64,000 nt of DNA from an uncultured Porphyromonadaceae bacterium (lineage in GTDB: Bacteria > Bacteroidota > Bacteroidia > Bacteroidales > Muribaculaceae): contig CABUIO010000001.1 in the NCBI GenBank assembly GCA_902491625.1, positions 1 to 64,000 on the forward strand, in the 5' to 3' direction. A program made the position numbers and the translations under genes. Under the pieces are notes generated by a model, which did no database searches, was not told the origin of the DNA, and worked only from the letters and a program-made list of their open reading frames with translations. Positions 34,109-44,154 of the stretch are shown here, in pieces. Every line of letters begins with the position of its first letter. Within the stretch, counting starts at the first letter, position 1.

Positions 34109-35818
34109 ATGAAGTACAAATTTCTTTTATCCATCCTCCTCGCAGGATCCGCAGCGCTGCCCTCGATGGCTCAGGGCTATCGCGATGGTATAGAATACTA
34201 TAAGGCCGACCGTGTGGCTCAGGCCGAAGAGCTTCTGCTCCGCAACCTCGATAACGCCGACACCGACAAGGCCGCATCATACTATTACCTCGGCCTCATC
34301 TCCATCGACCGCTTCAACTACAATCTCCGCATCAACAAGCCCTCTGAGAAATATCTCAACGACGCCAAGAAATATTTCACCGACGGCGTGAAGGCCAATC
34401 CCGACTATCCCTTCAACTACATCGGTCTGGGTCAGCTCGCACTGATGGGTGGCAACTCCAAGGAAGCCGAGACAGAGTTCAAGAAAGCCGAAAAACTGTC
34501 CAACAAGGACGCAGGCGTGCTCGCCGGCATCGCTCGCGCATACTACAATGTAGACCCCAACATCTATGCTAAGCAGATGGACAAATATCGCGAGGCCGCA
34601 AAGAAGCTCGTCATCAACCGCGTGACCTCCAAGAAGCGCGAGTTCAAGGAGAACGATGCCGACTACTACATGCTTGAGGGCGACATCCTCTTCAACGCAG
34701 CCAACGGCGACTCGAAGATCGTGGGCGATGCCTGCAACATGTATGAGCAGGCCATCCAGATCGACCCCAGCACCGGCGAAGGCTACGTGAAATACGCCGA
34801 CACTTATTTCACTATCCACCGCAACGACTACGCCATCAGCAAGCTTCAGGAGATGGTTGACCTCAACCCCAACTCCGCTCTCGGCCAGCGCGAACTCGCC
34901 GAAAAGCTCTATGAGGACGGTCAGGTTGCAAAAGCTGTCGAACAGTATGAGAAGCTGATGACCAACCCCAACCACTTCGACACCGACGAGAGCCGCTATC
35001 TCGGTCTCCTCTACTTCAACAGCGATTTCGAGAAAGGTTATCAGGAGGCTACCAAGATGCTTCAGAAGGATGCCGACAACTTCAACGCACGCCGTTTTCA
35101 GTACATCTTCGCCAACCTTGCCGGCAAGGACAACACCCTGCAGCTTGCCGAAGAGCTTCTCAAGCACAAGGACGCCATGCATCCCTTCGCCACCGGCGAC
35201 TACTCCATGATCGCAACCGACTTCATCAAGGCCGGCCGCACCGACGAAGGTCTCGCAGTTCTCGAGATGGGCATCAAGGATTATCCCGAAGAGCCTTCGA
35301 TCCTCAAGGGAGCATCCGACGCCTTCAAGGCTGCCGAAATGTATGACAAGGCTGCCGACGCTCTCGCACAGTATGTTGACGCCCAGAAGAAGAAAGAAGG
35401 ATCTGTAGGCGCACTCGACCTCTGGAACCTTTCCACAATCGCCCTCGTGGCCGGAACCAAGACCGAGGATCAGGCCATCATAGACAAATACTGGGGCATG
35501 AGTGCGGACGCCGCCAAGGAGGCTATGGATCGTCTCGCTCCCGAATCACGCTATATGGCAGCCAAGCGCATCGCCGACATCGCCCGCTACAGCAAGAAGG
35601 AAGCCGAGGCAATGCAGGGCTACGAGTCTGCCGTCAAGCTGATGGAGGATGCCAACGTCACCGACGATCCCGATTCCGCCAAGACAATGTATCGCTACCT
35701 TGCCGTAGGCTACTACAACGCAAAGAATCCCTCCAAGGCCAAGATCTATGTTGACAAATACATCGCTCTTGACCCCAACGACGCCGACATCAACAAACTG
35801 AAATCAGTGCTCAAATAA
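34109..35818 (+). CDS. Tetratricopeptide-repeat protein, exported
   Basis: 569 residues from ATG at 34109, the start of the signal peptide MKYKFLLSILLAGSAALPSM; the upstream in-frame codons from 34061 would not be exported. TPR-type helices run throughout, e.g. YYKADRVAQAEELLLRNL, YIGLGQLALMGGNSKEAETE, ELAEKLYEDGQVAKAVEQYE and YLAVGYYNAKNPSKAKIYVD near the end. It is likely a periplasmic scaffold. A weak TAACTTTA box precedes it near 34066. Similar TPR genes often lie next to PstS-like and exb-tonB genes in Bacteroidales, as I recall; here they are separated by one receptor-like gene. Confidence 0.82.
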   Translation: MKYKFLLSILLAGSAALPSMAQGYRDGIEYYKADRVAQAEELLLRNLDNADTDKAASYYYLGLISIDRFNYNLRINKPSEKYLNDAKKYFTDGVKANPDYPFNYIGLGQLALMGGNSKEAETEFKKAEKLSNKDAGVLAGIARAYYNVDPNIYAKQMDKYREAAKKLVINRVTSKKREFKENDADYYMLEGDILFNAANGDSKIVGDACNMYEQAIQIDPSTGEGYVKYADTYFTIHRNDYAISKLQEMVDLNPNSALGQRELAEKLYEDGQVAKAVEQYEKLMTNPNHFDTDESRYLGLLYFNSDFEKGYQEATKMLQKDADNFNARRFQYIFANLAGKDNTLQLAEELLKHKDAMHPFATGDYSMIATDFIKAGRTDEGLAVLEMGIKDYPEEPSILKGASDAFKAAEMYDKAADALAQYVDAQKKKEGSVGALDLWNLSTIALVAGTKTEDQAIIDKYWGMSADAAKEAMDRLAPESRYMAAKRIADIARYSKKEAEAMQGYESAVKLMEDANVTDDPDSAKTMYRYLAVGYYNAKNPSKAKIYVDKYIALDPNDADINKLKSVLK

Positions 35819-35844
35819 ACAGCACCCACATAACATTTTCCGAG

Positions 35845-35882
35845 GAGAGGCCGCTTCGCAATTGTTTGCGAAGCGGCCTCTC
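35845..35882 (+). terminator. Strong hairpin after the TPR gene
   Basis: A perfect 16-bp stem, GAGAGGCCGCTTCGCA with TGCGAAGCGGCCTCTC, loop ATTGTT, 26 nt after the stop. It is followed by CCAATTTATA, not a full T tract. Confidence 0.8.
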
Positions 35883-36526
35883 CCAATTTATAGAGAAACC
35901 GTGTCAAAAGCGCGGAGCGCTGGATCAACTGTTAACCGCAAAGTCATCGTCCGAAAAGGCAATACAGCCTCCGCGCTTATACAAAGTATCTTAATCGAGA
36001 CAGATGATTACACGCAAACGTAGGAAACTCGTGTCTTAAGCGGCAGTAGACGTGAGTCCTTTGATTAACCGATTGTGAAGCGAACAATAGCGAGCGGAGA
36101 TGTAGGGGAAAGCATTTTCTGAGAAAAACTGTGACGAAGGCTGGACAGGCCAGAGGTCTGTCTGTGTTGCCAACCGCGGCCTTCAGGCCGTGGACAGCCT
36201 GCCATATATGGTAACGCGTCGCGGAGCGATGCGTGTGTGGTAAGGTCTTTTACCGCACGACGTCGCTCTGCGACTGATTTTCCGGGGTGATCTCCTTCCA
36301 CGGCCTGAAGGCTGCGGTTAGCAATACGGCCGAACCTCCGGTCCGGAGCTTTTGACACAATCTTTCGAACTATGGGGATGTCTCAGAGTCGCGGAGCGTC
36401 GATATTGTGGTTAACCGGTTGTTGATCGAACGAAGCGAACACAGAGAGCGGAGCTGTCGGAAAAAGATAAGCATCTGAGTCGCGACATTTATTGTAGAAA
36501 AATTTCCGTAATAAAATGGCCGAGGA
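35883..36526. other. Non-coding gap with palindromic repeats before nqr
   Basis: About 640 nt with no credible gene. It contains the 200-bp nested palindrome (36144-36344), an AGCGCGGAGCGCT palindrome near 35908 after GTGTCAAAA, and the 17-mer at 36391-36407 followed by TGGTTAACC, which recurs at 15149-15165. The nqr promoter begins at 36527. Confidence 0.6.
36144..36344. repeat. 200-bp nested palindromic element, copy 1
   Basis: It matches 55963-56162 at roughly 85-90% by eye. The outer arms pair CCGCGGCCTTCAGGCC with GGCCTGAAGGCTGCGG. The inner arms pair GTCGCGGAGCGA with CGTCGCTCTGCGAC, around GTGGTAA/TTACCGCAC. Two arm differences from copy 2 convert G-C pairs into G-U rather than breaking them. 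Confidence 0.85.
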
Positions 36527-36558
36527 TTTGTATATCAGCGCTGATTGTTGTAAATTTG
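36527..36558 (+). promoter_or_regulatory. Promoter of the nqr operon
   Basis: TTTG-N20-TAAATTTG, exact spacing, with a leader of about 145 nt to the nqrA ATG. The leader contains a GCGACGCCGGAGCGCGGC hairpin-like stretch. Confidence 0.72.
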
Positions 36559-36705
36559 CAACGTTAAAAAGTGTTGCCGAAGCGACAGACATCGCAAGGC
36601 GACGCCGGAGCGCGGCAAAACCTTCTCCGGAAGCGTTTTGCGAAGCGCGTTCAGACGTAAAAACAGGTGCAAAAACAGGAGCGACGGCTCCCTATATGAT
36701 ACAAT

Positions 36706-38043
36706 ATGTCGGAAACAATCAAAATAAAGAAAGGCCTCGACATACGCCTCGACGGCGGTGTGGAGGGTGAAACCATGTCGTTACCGGCCACCGGGCTCTT
36801 CGGCATCGTGCCCGATGACTTTCCCGGTTGGAAATGGCGTCTTCTTGTCAAGGAGGGAGAGAATGTGTCGAAGGGCACACCTCTGCTTACTGACAAGACA
36901 GGACGAGGTATCTGTATCGTGTCGCCCGTCAGCGGCAAAATTGAGAAGGTAGTCCGCGGCGAACGCCGCAAGATTGAGGCCATCGTGATCGAAGCCGACG
37001 GCAAACAGACGCAGGCCGAGCTGCCGAAGCCGGGCGCCGTCTCACGCGAGGAGGCTGTCAAGGCGCTCTGCACCAGCGGTCTCTGGGCTTTGATGCGCCA
37101 GCGACCCTACGACTATGTTCCTGACCCGGAAGTCGTTCCGCGCGACATCTTCATCACCGCATTCGATTCCGCACCGCTTGCAGCTCCGATGATCACATCG
37201 AAGATGCGCGACAACCTTCAGGCCGGCATCAAGGTGCTTGCAACTCTGACCGACGGCAACGTGTTCCTTGGAGTCTCCCCCGAAAGCAATTTCAACACCG
37301 ACGCCGCCCGCGTCTATGAGTTCACGGGTCCGCATCCTGCCGGAAATGTCGGAGTGCAGATCGCCAACATCAAGCCTGTCAACAAGAAAGAAACAGTCTG
37401 GGCGCTCGACGCGCGAACAGTCGTGAGAATCGGCGCCCTGTTCACCTCCGGCACCCTCGACACCGACGCCGAAGTAGCCATCACCGGTCCCGAGGCTGTC
37501 AACCCGGTGATTGTCAGCACAGTTGCCGGAATCAAGCTCTCGACATTACTGAAAGGACATATCGCCGACCCCGCAGACGACCGCATCATCTCCGGCAACG
37601 TGCTCAGCGGATGGAAAAGCTCGCCGGAAGAGGACTTCCTGCGCTGGCCTTACCGTCAGGTGACAATCATAAAAGAGGGCAATAACGCCGACGAATTCAT
37701 GGGCTGGGCATCCATCAGTCCCTCGAAATACAGCGTGAAACACTCTTTCCCTGCATTCCTTCGCGGCCTGAAGCGTCCGTTCCGGTTCGACGCCCGCATT
37801 AAGGGAGGCCATCGCGCCATGATCCTCAGCGGCGAATATGACAAGGTGTTCCCCTTCGACATCTACCCCGAATTCCTCATTAAGGCGATTCTCGCCAAAG
37901 ACATCGACAGAATGGAGCAGCTCGGCATCTACGAAGTCGCTCCCGAGGATTTCGCACTGCCGGAATTCGTGGACACCTCGAAAACCGAGTTGCAGAAAAT
38001 CGTCAGGGAGGGTCTGAAATATCTCCACAACGAGGTGGAATAA
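36706..38043 (+). CDS. nqrA: Na+-translocating NADH:quinone reductase subunit A
   Basis: 445 residues, normal length. It is the large cytoplasm-facing subunit of the sodium-pumping NADH:quinone oxidoreductase. The N-terminal barrel-sandwich-like part runs IKIKKGLDIRLDGGVEGETM to KGTPLLTDKTGRGICIVSPV. RSPVSG-type segments and PRDIFITAFDSAPLAAPM match NqrA. The C-terminal part includes the quinone-site-associated region FDIYPEFLIKAILAKDIDRM. It is first of six genes in nqrABCDEF order with a consensus promoter. Confidence 0.95.
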   Translation: MSETIKIKKGLDIRLDGGVEGETMSLPATGLFGIVPDDFPGWKWRLLVKEGENVSKGTPLLTDKTGRGICIVSPVSGKIEKVVRGERRKIEAIVIEADGKQTQAELPKPGAVSREEAVKALCTSGLWALMRQRPYDYVPDPEVVPRDIFITAFDSAPLAAPMITSKMRDNLQAGIKVLATLTDGNVFLGVSPESNFNTDAARVYEFTGPHPAGNVGVQIANIKPVNKKETVWALDARTVVRIGALFTSGTLDTDAEVAITGPEAVNPVIVSTVAGIKLSTLLKGHIADPADDRIISGNVLSGWKSSPEEDFLRWPYRQVTIIKEGNNADEFMGWASISPSKYSVKHSFPAFLRGLKRPFRFDARIKGGHRAMILSGEYDKVFPFDIYPEFLIKAILAKDIDRMEQLGIYEVAPEDFALPEFVDTSKTELQKIVREGLKYLHNEVE

Positions 38044-38108
38044 CGCCTGCTGCGCCACAACGCAAGGCAAATACTACAAAACAAATACATAATCTCACTC
38101 ACACCAAC

Positions 38109-39293
38109 GTGAAAGCATTCAAAAGGAAAATAGACAAGCTGAAGCCTCATTTCGAGAAAGGTGGACGTTTCCAGAAACTTCACTCTGTGTTCGACGGCTT
38201 CTACACCTTCCTCTACACTCCAAACGAGACATCAGGCAGCGGTGTACATATCCATGACAGCAACGACTCCAAGCGTACGATGAGTATCGTCGTTCTCGCG
38301 CTTCTCCCCTGCTGTCTCTTCGGCATGTACAACATCGGCTATCAGCACGTGCTCGCAACCGGCGAAGGAGCAGGCACCTTGTGGAGCAATTTCTTCTACG
38401 GTCTGCTGCAGGTACTTCCGCAGATTGTCGTGGTCTACGTCGTCGGACTCGGCATCGAGTTCATCAGCGCGCAGATACGCGGCCACGAGATTCAGGAAGG
38501 CTTCCTCGTCTCAGGTCTTCTGATTCCGATGATCTGTCCGGTCGACACGCCGCTATGGATGCTCGCCGTGGCAGTCGCCTTCTCCGTGATTTTTGCCAAA
38601 GAGATCTTCGGAGGCACCGGCTACAATATATTTAATGTGGCACTCGTCACCCGCGCGTTCCTCTTCTTCGCCTATCCCTCGAAGATGAGTGGCGATCAGG
38701 TGTTTGTGTCGCTTGGAAGCGCCGCTCCGGTCGACGGATTCACAGGCGCCACACCCTTGGGACAGCTTGCCTCGGCAACTACGGAAGGCGGCGTTCAACT
38801 GACCGATGTGGTCGGTCAGCCACTCGACTGGTGGCAGGCATTCCTCGGACTCATTCCCGGATCCTGGGGCGAGACCTCGACCTTGTGCATCTGCATCGGC
38901 GCCGTGATCCTCCTCTTCACCGGCATGGGAAGCTGGCGCATCATGATTTCCGGATTCATCGGAGCGTTCCTCATGGGTCTTCTTGCCCACGCCTACGCTT
39001 CTCCCATGTATCCTGTCACAATGATTCCGGCTATCCAGCAGTTCTGCTACGGCGGTCTGGCTTTTGCAATCGTTTTCATGGCCACCGATCCTGTGACGGC
39101 CTGCCGAACCAACAAGGGAAAGTACATCTACGGTTTCCTGATCGGTGTGATCGCGGTGCTCATCCGCTGCTACAACACCGGCTACCCCGAAGGCGCGATG
39201 CTCGCAGTGCTCCTTATGAACTGCTTCGCCTCGCTTATCGACTGGTGTGTGGTCCGCAGCAATATCAAACGCCGTCTTAAACGCGCAGCATAA
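38109..39293 (+). CDS. nqrB: Na+-translocating NADH:quinone reductase subunit B
   Basis: 394 residues with about ten membrane helices. The covalent FMN site is visible as GFTGATPLGQLA near residue 218; the threonine of GAT carries the flavin in NqrB and RnfD. SSDTPLWMLA-like CPVDTPLWMLAVAVAFSVIF precedes it. NqrB carries much of the sodium channel and riboflavin. Flavin attachment needs an ApbE-type transferase, which is not in this window. It follows nqrA by 65 nt. Confidence 0.95.
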   Translation: MKAFKRKIDKLKPHFEKGGRFQKLHSVFDGFYTFLYTPNETSGSGVHIHDSNDSKRTMSIVVLALLPCCLFGMYNIGYQHVLATGEGAGTLWSNFFYGLLQVLPQIVVVYVVGLGIEFISAQIRGHEIQEGFLVSGLLIPMICPVDTPLWMLAVAVAFSVIFAKEIFGGTGYNIFNVALVTRAFLFFAYPSKMSGDQVFVSLGSAAPVDGFTGATPLGQLASATTEGGVQLTDVVGQPLDWWQAFLGLIPGSWGETSTLCICIGAVILLFTGMGSWRIMISGFIGAFLMGLLAHAYASPMYPVTMIPAIQQFCYGGLAFAIVFMATDPVTACRTNKGKYIYGFLIGVIAVLIRCYNTGYPEGAMLAVLLMNCFASLIDWCVVRSNIKRRLKRAA

Positions 39294-39316
39294 TCCCCTA
39301 CTCTAAAAAGCTGACT

Positions 39317-40039
39317 ATGAACAAACAGAGCAACAGTTACACAATACTATATGCCGTAGGTCTCGTGCTTGTGGTCGGACTCGCCCTCTCGGCTGTCTAT
39401 CAGGCGCTAAAGCCCACCCAGCAGCAGAACATGGCCGACGACACCAAATCGCAGATCCTTAAGGCGGCACTCCTCACACCGCAGAAAGGAGAGTCTATCA
39501 GCGACCTTTACGCAGAGCACGTGAAAGAGGCATACATCGTCGACTACAACGGCAACACTGTCGACAAGAATCCTCAGGCGGCGTTCGACGCCACGCTGTC
39601 GATCGCACAGGAGATGAAGAAAGACGAGAACAAGCGCAAACTTCCCGTGTTCGTGTGCACCACCAAAGAGGGTAAGAAATATATCCTTCCGGTCTACGGT
39701 CAGGGTCTCTGGGGTCCGATCTGGGGCTATGTCGCTTTCGATGACAACGGCAACACGATCTACGGTGCGTACTTCGCACATCAGGGCGAGACTCCGGGAC
39801 TTGGCGCAGAAATAGAGAAACCTGCGTTCAGCGGCCAGTTCAAGGGTAAAGATGTCTTTAACCACGACAAATTCGAGTCCGTGGCTGTCGTGAAGAGCGG
39901 CCATGAGCCTGCCGGAGGCTCCTACGTCCACTCCATCAGCGGCGCCACAATCACGAGTCAGGGTGTGGGCAAGATGCTCCTCAATTCGCTCAAGCCCTAC
40001 GAGAAATTTCTCGAAAACCTAAAGAACACCGAAAAATAA
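39317..40039 (+). CDS. nqrC: Na+-translocating NADH:quinone reductase subunit C
   Basis: 240 residues. One N-terminal transmembrane helix (YTILYAVGLVLVVGLALSAV) is followed by a periplasmic FMN-binding domain. The flavinylation motif SISGATITSQGVGKML lies near residue 213, with the threonine of SGAT as the attachment site. GLWGPIWGYVAFDDN near residue 132 is typical. It is 23 nt after nqrB. Confidence 0.95.
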   Translation: MNKQSNSYTILYAVGLVLVVGLALSAVYQALKPTQQQNMADDTKSQILKAALLTPQKGESISDLYAEHVKEAYIVDYNGNTVDKNPQAAFDATLSIAQEMKKDENKRKLPVFVCTTKEGKKYILPVYGQGLWGPIWGYVAFDDNGNTIYGAYFAHQGETPGLGAEIEKPAFSGQFKGKDVFNHDKFESVAVVKSGHEPAGGSYVHSISGATITSQGVGKMLLNSLKPYEKFLENLKNTEK

Positions 40040-40091
40040 ACCGTTGCGGCATCTCTCCCCGGCAACGCCATAAAGAAGAAAACCAACGAAT

Positions 40092-40730
40092 ATGTTCAAC
40101 AACATCTTCTCTAAAGCCAACCGACTGGCATTCATAAATCCGCTGTCCAAGGACAATCCGGTCATCGTGCAGATCCTCGGCATCTGCTCCGCTCTCGCCG
40201 TCACGGCCAAGCTGGAGCCTGCGTGTGTCATGGCGATCTCCGTGACCTGCGTGCTCGCCTGCGCCAACGTCATCATATCGCTGATGCGCAAGAGCATCCC
40301 CTCCTCCATCCGCATTATCGTACAGTTAGTTGTGGTGGCTGCGCTTGTGGTCGTGGTGGATCAGGTGCTGAAAGCCTACGCCTACGATGTCAGCAAGCAG
40401 CTGTCGGTGTTCATCGGCCTTATCATCACCAACTGTATCCTCATGGGACGTCTTGAGGCATTCGCCCTCAACAACCGCCCCTGGCCGGCATTCCTCGACG
40501 GCATCGGCAACGGTATCGGCTATGGTCTTATTCTCGTCATCGTGGCATTCTTCCGCGAGCTCTTCGGTTCGGGTACACTCTTCGGCATGAAGGTGATCCC
40601 TGCAAGCTGGTATGCCGCAGGCTACATGGACAACGGACTGATGATCCTTCCCCCTATGGCGCTTATCACCGTAGGATGCATCATCTGGGCACACCGCTCC
40701 GTCAACAAAGACCTTCAGGAGAAAGACTAA
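40092..40730 (+). CDS. nqrD: Na+-translocating NADH:quinone reductase subunit D
   Basis: 212 residues, six predicted membrane helices. It starts [20 protein letters not shown], and the core reads [19 protein letters not shown] and [20 protein letters not shown]. The cysteine in ITNCILMGR corresponds to a ligand of the intramembrane iron centre shared with NqrE. It forms a pseudo-symmetric pair with NqrE and is homologous to RnfE. Confidence 0.95.
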   Translation: MFNNIFSKANRLAFINPLSKDNPVIVQILGICSALAVTAKLEPACVMAISVTCVLACANVIISLMRKSIPSSIRIIVQLVVVAALVVVVDQVLKAYAYDVSKQLSVFIGLIITNCILMGRLEAFALNNRPWPAFLDGIGNGIGYGLILVIVAFFRELFGSGTLFGMKVIPASWYAAGYMDNGLMILPPMALITVGCIIWAHRSVNKDLQEKD

Positions 40731-40786
40731 AAGGCAGCGACAAGACAACAGAAACATAATCCGTCAACAATACGCCAAAAGCAACA

Positions 40787-41401
40787 ATGGATAATCTCAA
40801 TCTATTCATACGCTCGATTTTCATCGACAACATGATCTTCGCCTACTTCCTCGGCATGTGTTCCTACCTCGCCGTGTCGAAGAACGTGAAGACAGCGTTC
40901 GGACTCGGAGTGGCAGTCACGTTCGTGCTCATCATAGCCCTTCCGGTGACTTGGTTCATAAACCAATATGTGCTTCTTCCCGGCTCACTGTCCTGGCTCG
41001 GTGCCGACTATGCACAGACCGACCTGAGCTTCCTGGGACTGATCATGTTCATCGCCGTGATCGCATCGCTGGTTCAGCTCCTTGAGATGTTTATCGAGAA
41101 ATACTCCCCGTCGCTCTACAATTCACTCGGCATCTTCCTGCCGCTGATAGCAGTGAACTGCGCCATCCTCGGTGCTGTGCTCTTCATGCAGCAGCGCGAC
41201 TTCAGCAACGCATGGACTGCAACCGTCTACGGCGCCGGAAGCGGAATCGGATGGCTCCTCGCGATCGTATGCCTCGCGGCAATCCGCGAACGCCTCTCCT
41301 ATTCGCAGATACCGAAGCCCCTGCGCGGCGTAGGAATCACATTCATCATCACCGGACTCATGGGCATAGCCTTCATGAGCTTCCTCGGAATAAAGATCTG
41401 A
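40787..41401 (+). CDS. nqrE: Na+-translocating NADH:quinone reductase subunit E
   Basis: 204 residues with six helices. [20 protein letters not shown] near the N-terminus and [20 protein letters not shown] near residue 122 carry the conserved cysteines at the iron centre. It is the inverted-topology counterpart of NqrD and homologue of RnfA. It is separated from nqrD by 56 nt and from nqrF by 29 nt. Confidence 0.95.
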   Translation: MDNLNLFIRSIFIDNMIFAYFLGMCSYLAVSKNVKTAFGLGVAVTFVLIIALPVTWFINQYVLLPGSLSWLGADYAQTDLSFLGLIMFIAVIASLVQLLEMFIEKYSPSLYNSLGIFLPLIAVNCAILGAVLFMQQRDFSNAWTATVYGAGSGIGWLLAIVCLAAIRERLSYSQIPKPLRGVGITFIITGLMGIAFMSFLGIKI

Positions 41402-41430
41402 CGCACTCTCTCCCACACAGCATAATAACT

Positions 41431-42741
41431 ATGACAACAACGTTGACTTCAATCAGCTTTCTCGCAGCCATCAGCACACAGCAACTACTGACGGCAGCCA
41501 TCATCTTCGGAATAATGGTCTTTGTGCTTGTGCTGCTCCTTCTCGTGGCCAAACACTTCCTCGTTGCCTCGGGCGATGTGACCATAAACATCAACGGCAC
41601 CAAGGAGATTGTGACTCCCGCAGGCAAGACTCTTCTCTCCACGCTTGCCGACAACGGCATACACCTCTCGTCGGCTTGCGGCGGCAAAGGTAGCTGCGGC
41701 CAATGCAAATGTCAGGTTGTCGAGGGTGGAGGAGAAATGCTTCCCACTGAGGCGGTGCACTTCACCCGCAAGGAGATTAAGGACAACTGGCGCCTCGGCT
41801 GTCAGGTCAAAGTTAAAAACGATCTTGAGATCAAGGTGCCCGAGTCTGCTCTCGACGTCAAGGAATGGGAATGCGAAGTTATATCCAACAAGAATGTGGC
41901 CACCTTCATCAAGGAGTTCATCGTAAAACTCCCCGAGGGCGAGCACATGAACTTCATCCCCGGCTCCTACGCACAGATACGCATCCCGAAGTATTCTATG
42001 GACTACGACAAAGACATCGACAAATCGCTCATCGGCGAGGAATATCTCCCGGCATGGGAAAAATTCGGACTCTTCACCCTCAAATGCAAGAACACCGAGG
42101 AAACTGTCCGCGCCTACTCCATGGCCAACTATCCGGCCGAGGGCGACCGCATCATGCTCACCGTACGTATCGCCACTCCGCCGTTCAAGCCGAAACCTCA
42201 GGTCGGATTCCAGCCTGTGAGTCCCGGTATCGCATCATCCTACATCTTCACCCTGAAGCCCGGCGACAAGGTGATGATGAGCGGTCCTTACGGCGACTTC
42301 CACCCGATCTTCGACACCAAGAACGAGATGATCTGGGTTGGCGGCGGCGCCGGCATGGCTCCCTTGAGAGCACAGATCATGCACATGCTGGAGACACTGC
42401 ATACTACAGACCGCAAGATGAGCTACTTCTACGGCGCACGCGCCCTCAACGAAGTGTTCTATCTCGACGACTTCCTGCGTCTGGAGAAGGAATTCCCCAA
42501 CTTCAAGTTCTATCTTGCGCTTGACCGTCCCGATCCTGCCGCCGACGCCGCAGGAGTGGAATACACTCCCGGATTCGTGCATCAGGTGATGTATGAGAAA
42601 TACCTCAAGAACCATGAGGCTCCGGAGGACATCGAATACTACATGTGCGGTCCCGGTCCCATGAGCAACGCCGTCAACGGAATGCTCCACAGCCTCGGCG
42701 TAGAGGATGAGAACATCCACTACGACAACTTCGGAGGATAA
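41431..42741 (+). CDS. nqrF: Na+-translocating NADH:quinone reductase subunit F
   Basis: 436 residues from ATG at 41431. One transmembrane helix at about 18-42 anchors it. The ferredoxin-type domain has 2Fe-2S cysteines C83, C89 and C92 in SACGGKGSCGQCKC, with the fourth in WRLGCQVKV. A ferredoxin-reductase-like half follows: FAD motif RAYSMANYPAEGD, NADH motif WVGGGAGMAPLRAQI and C-terminal YYMCGPGPMSNAV. It takes electrons from NADH and passes them to the membrane subunits. It closes the nqr operon. Confidence 0.96.
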   Translation: MTTTLTSISFLAAISTQQLLTAAIIFGIMVFVLVLLLLVAKHFLVASGDVTININGTKEIVTPAGKTLLSTLADNGIHLSSACGGKGSCGQCKCQVVEGGGEMLPTEAVHFTRKEIKDNWRLGCQVKVKNDLEIKVPESALDVKEWECEVISNKNVATFIKEFIVKLPEGEHMNFIPGSYAQIRIPKYSMDYDKDIDKSLIGEEYLPAWEKFGLFTLKCKNTEETVRAYSMANYPAEGDRIMLTVRIATPPFKPKPQVGFQPVSPGIASSYIFTLKPGDKVMMSGPYGDFHPIFDTKNEMIWVGGGAGMAPLRAQIMHMLETLHTTDRKMSYFYGARALNEVFYLDDFLRLEKEFPNFKFYLALDRPDPAADAAGVEYTPGFVHQVMYEKYLKNHEAPEDIEYYMCGPGPMSNAVNGMLHSLGVEDENIHYDNFGG

Positions 42742-42788
42742 ACCAATCTTTTAAATTAATCCATCTAACACCATAAAACAGACACATT

Positions 42789-44069
42789 ATGCAGAGAGAC
42801 AATCAGATTTTCGACCTTATAGATCGTGAGCATCTGCGCCAGCGCCGCGGCATCGAACTGATCGCCAGCGAGAATTTCGTAAGCGACGAAGTGATGCGCG
42901 CCATGGGCTCTTGCCTCACCAACAAATATGCCGAGGGTTATCCGGCCCATCGCTACTACGGCGGATGCCAGGAGGTTGACAAAGTGGAAGACCTTGCCCG
43001 AGAGAGAGTGAAGAAGCTTTTCGGAGCGGAATATGCCAACGTACAGCCCCACAGCGGCGCCCAGGCCAACATGGCTGTGTTCATGGCTTGTCTACAGCCC
43101 GGCGACACATTCATGGGAATGGATCTCAGCCACGGCGGACACCTCAGCCACGGAAGCCCCGTCAACTTCTCGGGACTTGTCTTCAATCCGATCAGCTACA
43201 CTGTTGACAAGGAGACAGGACGCGTCAACTATGAGGAGATGGAAGAGAAGGCTCGCGCTCAGAAACCGAAACTCATCATCGCCGGTGCCAGCGCCTACAG
43301 CCGCGAATGGGACTACGCCCGCATCCGCGCTCTCGCTGACGAGATCGGCGCCATCTTCATGGTCGACATGGCTCATCCTGCCGGACTCATCGCCGCAGGT
43401 CTGCTCGACAACCCGGTGAAATACGCTCACATCGTCACCTCCACGACCCACAAGACACTTCGCGGTCCCCGCGGCGGCATCATCCTTATGGGCAAGGACT
43501 TCGACAATCCCTGGGGCAAGAAGACTCCCAAGGGGGAGATCAAGAAGATGTCTGCTATCCTCGACAGCGCTGTGTTCCCCGGCGTGCAGGGTGGTCCTCT
43601 GGAGCATGTCATCGCCGCCAAGGCAGTCGCTTTCGGCGAGTGCCTGCAGCCTGAGTGGAAGGAATACGCCCTTCAGGTCAAGATGAACGCCGCAGCCATG
43701 GCCGACGCTCTCGTAAAGAAAGGCTACAAGGTGATTTCCGACGGCACGGACAACCACTGTATGCTTGTGGATCTCCGTACTAAATTCCCCGAGATGAGCG
43801 GCAAGAAGGCTGAGCGTGTGCTTGTTGAAGCCGACATCACGGCCAACAAGAATATGGTGCCCTACGACACCCGCAGTCCTTTCCTCACCTCCGGACTTCG
43901 CTTCGGAACCGCAGCCATCACCACACGCGGTGCCAAGGAAGACTTCATGTACACGATCGTCGACCTCATCGACCGAGTCCTCAACAACGCCGACAATGAG
44001 GCTGAAATCGCAGCAGTACGCCGCGAAGTCAACGAGATCATGAACGACTATCCGATGTTCGCCTGGTAA
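42789..44069 (+). CDS. glyA: Serine hydroxymethyltransferase
   Basis: 426 residues. This PLP enzyme converts serine and tetrahydrofolate to glycine and methylene-tetrahydrofolate. [20 protein letters not shown] and [20 protein letters not shown] are the N-terminal signatures. The PLP lysine is in [15 protein letters not shown] near residue 223. The C-terminus includes [20 protein letters not shown]. It lies 47 nt after nqrF with no terminator between, so it may be read from the nqr promoter. A clear terminator follows. Confidence 0.96.
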   Translation: MQRDNQIFDLIDREHLRQRRGIELIASENFVSDEVMRAMGSCLTNKYAEGYPAHRYYGGCQEVDKVEDLARERVKKLFGAEYANVQPHSGAQANMAVFMACLQPGDTFMGMDLSHGGHLSHGSPVNFSGLVFNPISYTVDKETGRVNYEEMEEKARAQKPKLIIAGASAYSREWDYARIRALADEIGAIFMVDMAHPAGLIAAGLLDNPVKYAHIVTSTTHKTLRGPRGGIILMGKDFDNPWGKKTPKGEIKKMSAILDSAVFPGVQGGPLEHVIAAKAVAFGECLQPEWKEYALQVKMNAAAMADALVKKGYKVISDGTDNHCMLVDLRTKFPEMSGKKAERVLVEADITANKNMVPYDTRSPFLTSGLRFGTAAITTRGAKEDFMYTIVDLIDRVLNNADNEAEIAAVRREVNEIMNDYPMFAW

Positions 44070-44096
44070 TTGCTGGACATCAGAAACAGAATATCA

Positions 44097-44127
44097 GAGA
44101 CCTCATCCTCGCAACGGATGAGGTCTC
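44097..44127 (+). terminator. Hairpin terminator after glyA
   Basis: A perfect 12-bp stem, GAGACCTCATCC with GGATGAGGTCTC, loop TCGCAAC, 27 nt after the glyA stop. It lies between glyA and bioD, so bioD may depend on read-through or an unseen promoter. Confidence 0.75.
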
Positions 44128-44154
44128 GCTAATGATAAGGAGTCAGAAAAAGAT

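Noticed and set aside
42742..42788. Glycine riboswitch or other control element before glyA
   Set aside because: The gap is only 47 nt and AT-rich, with no room for a known aptamer.
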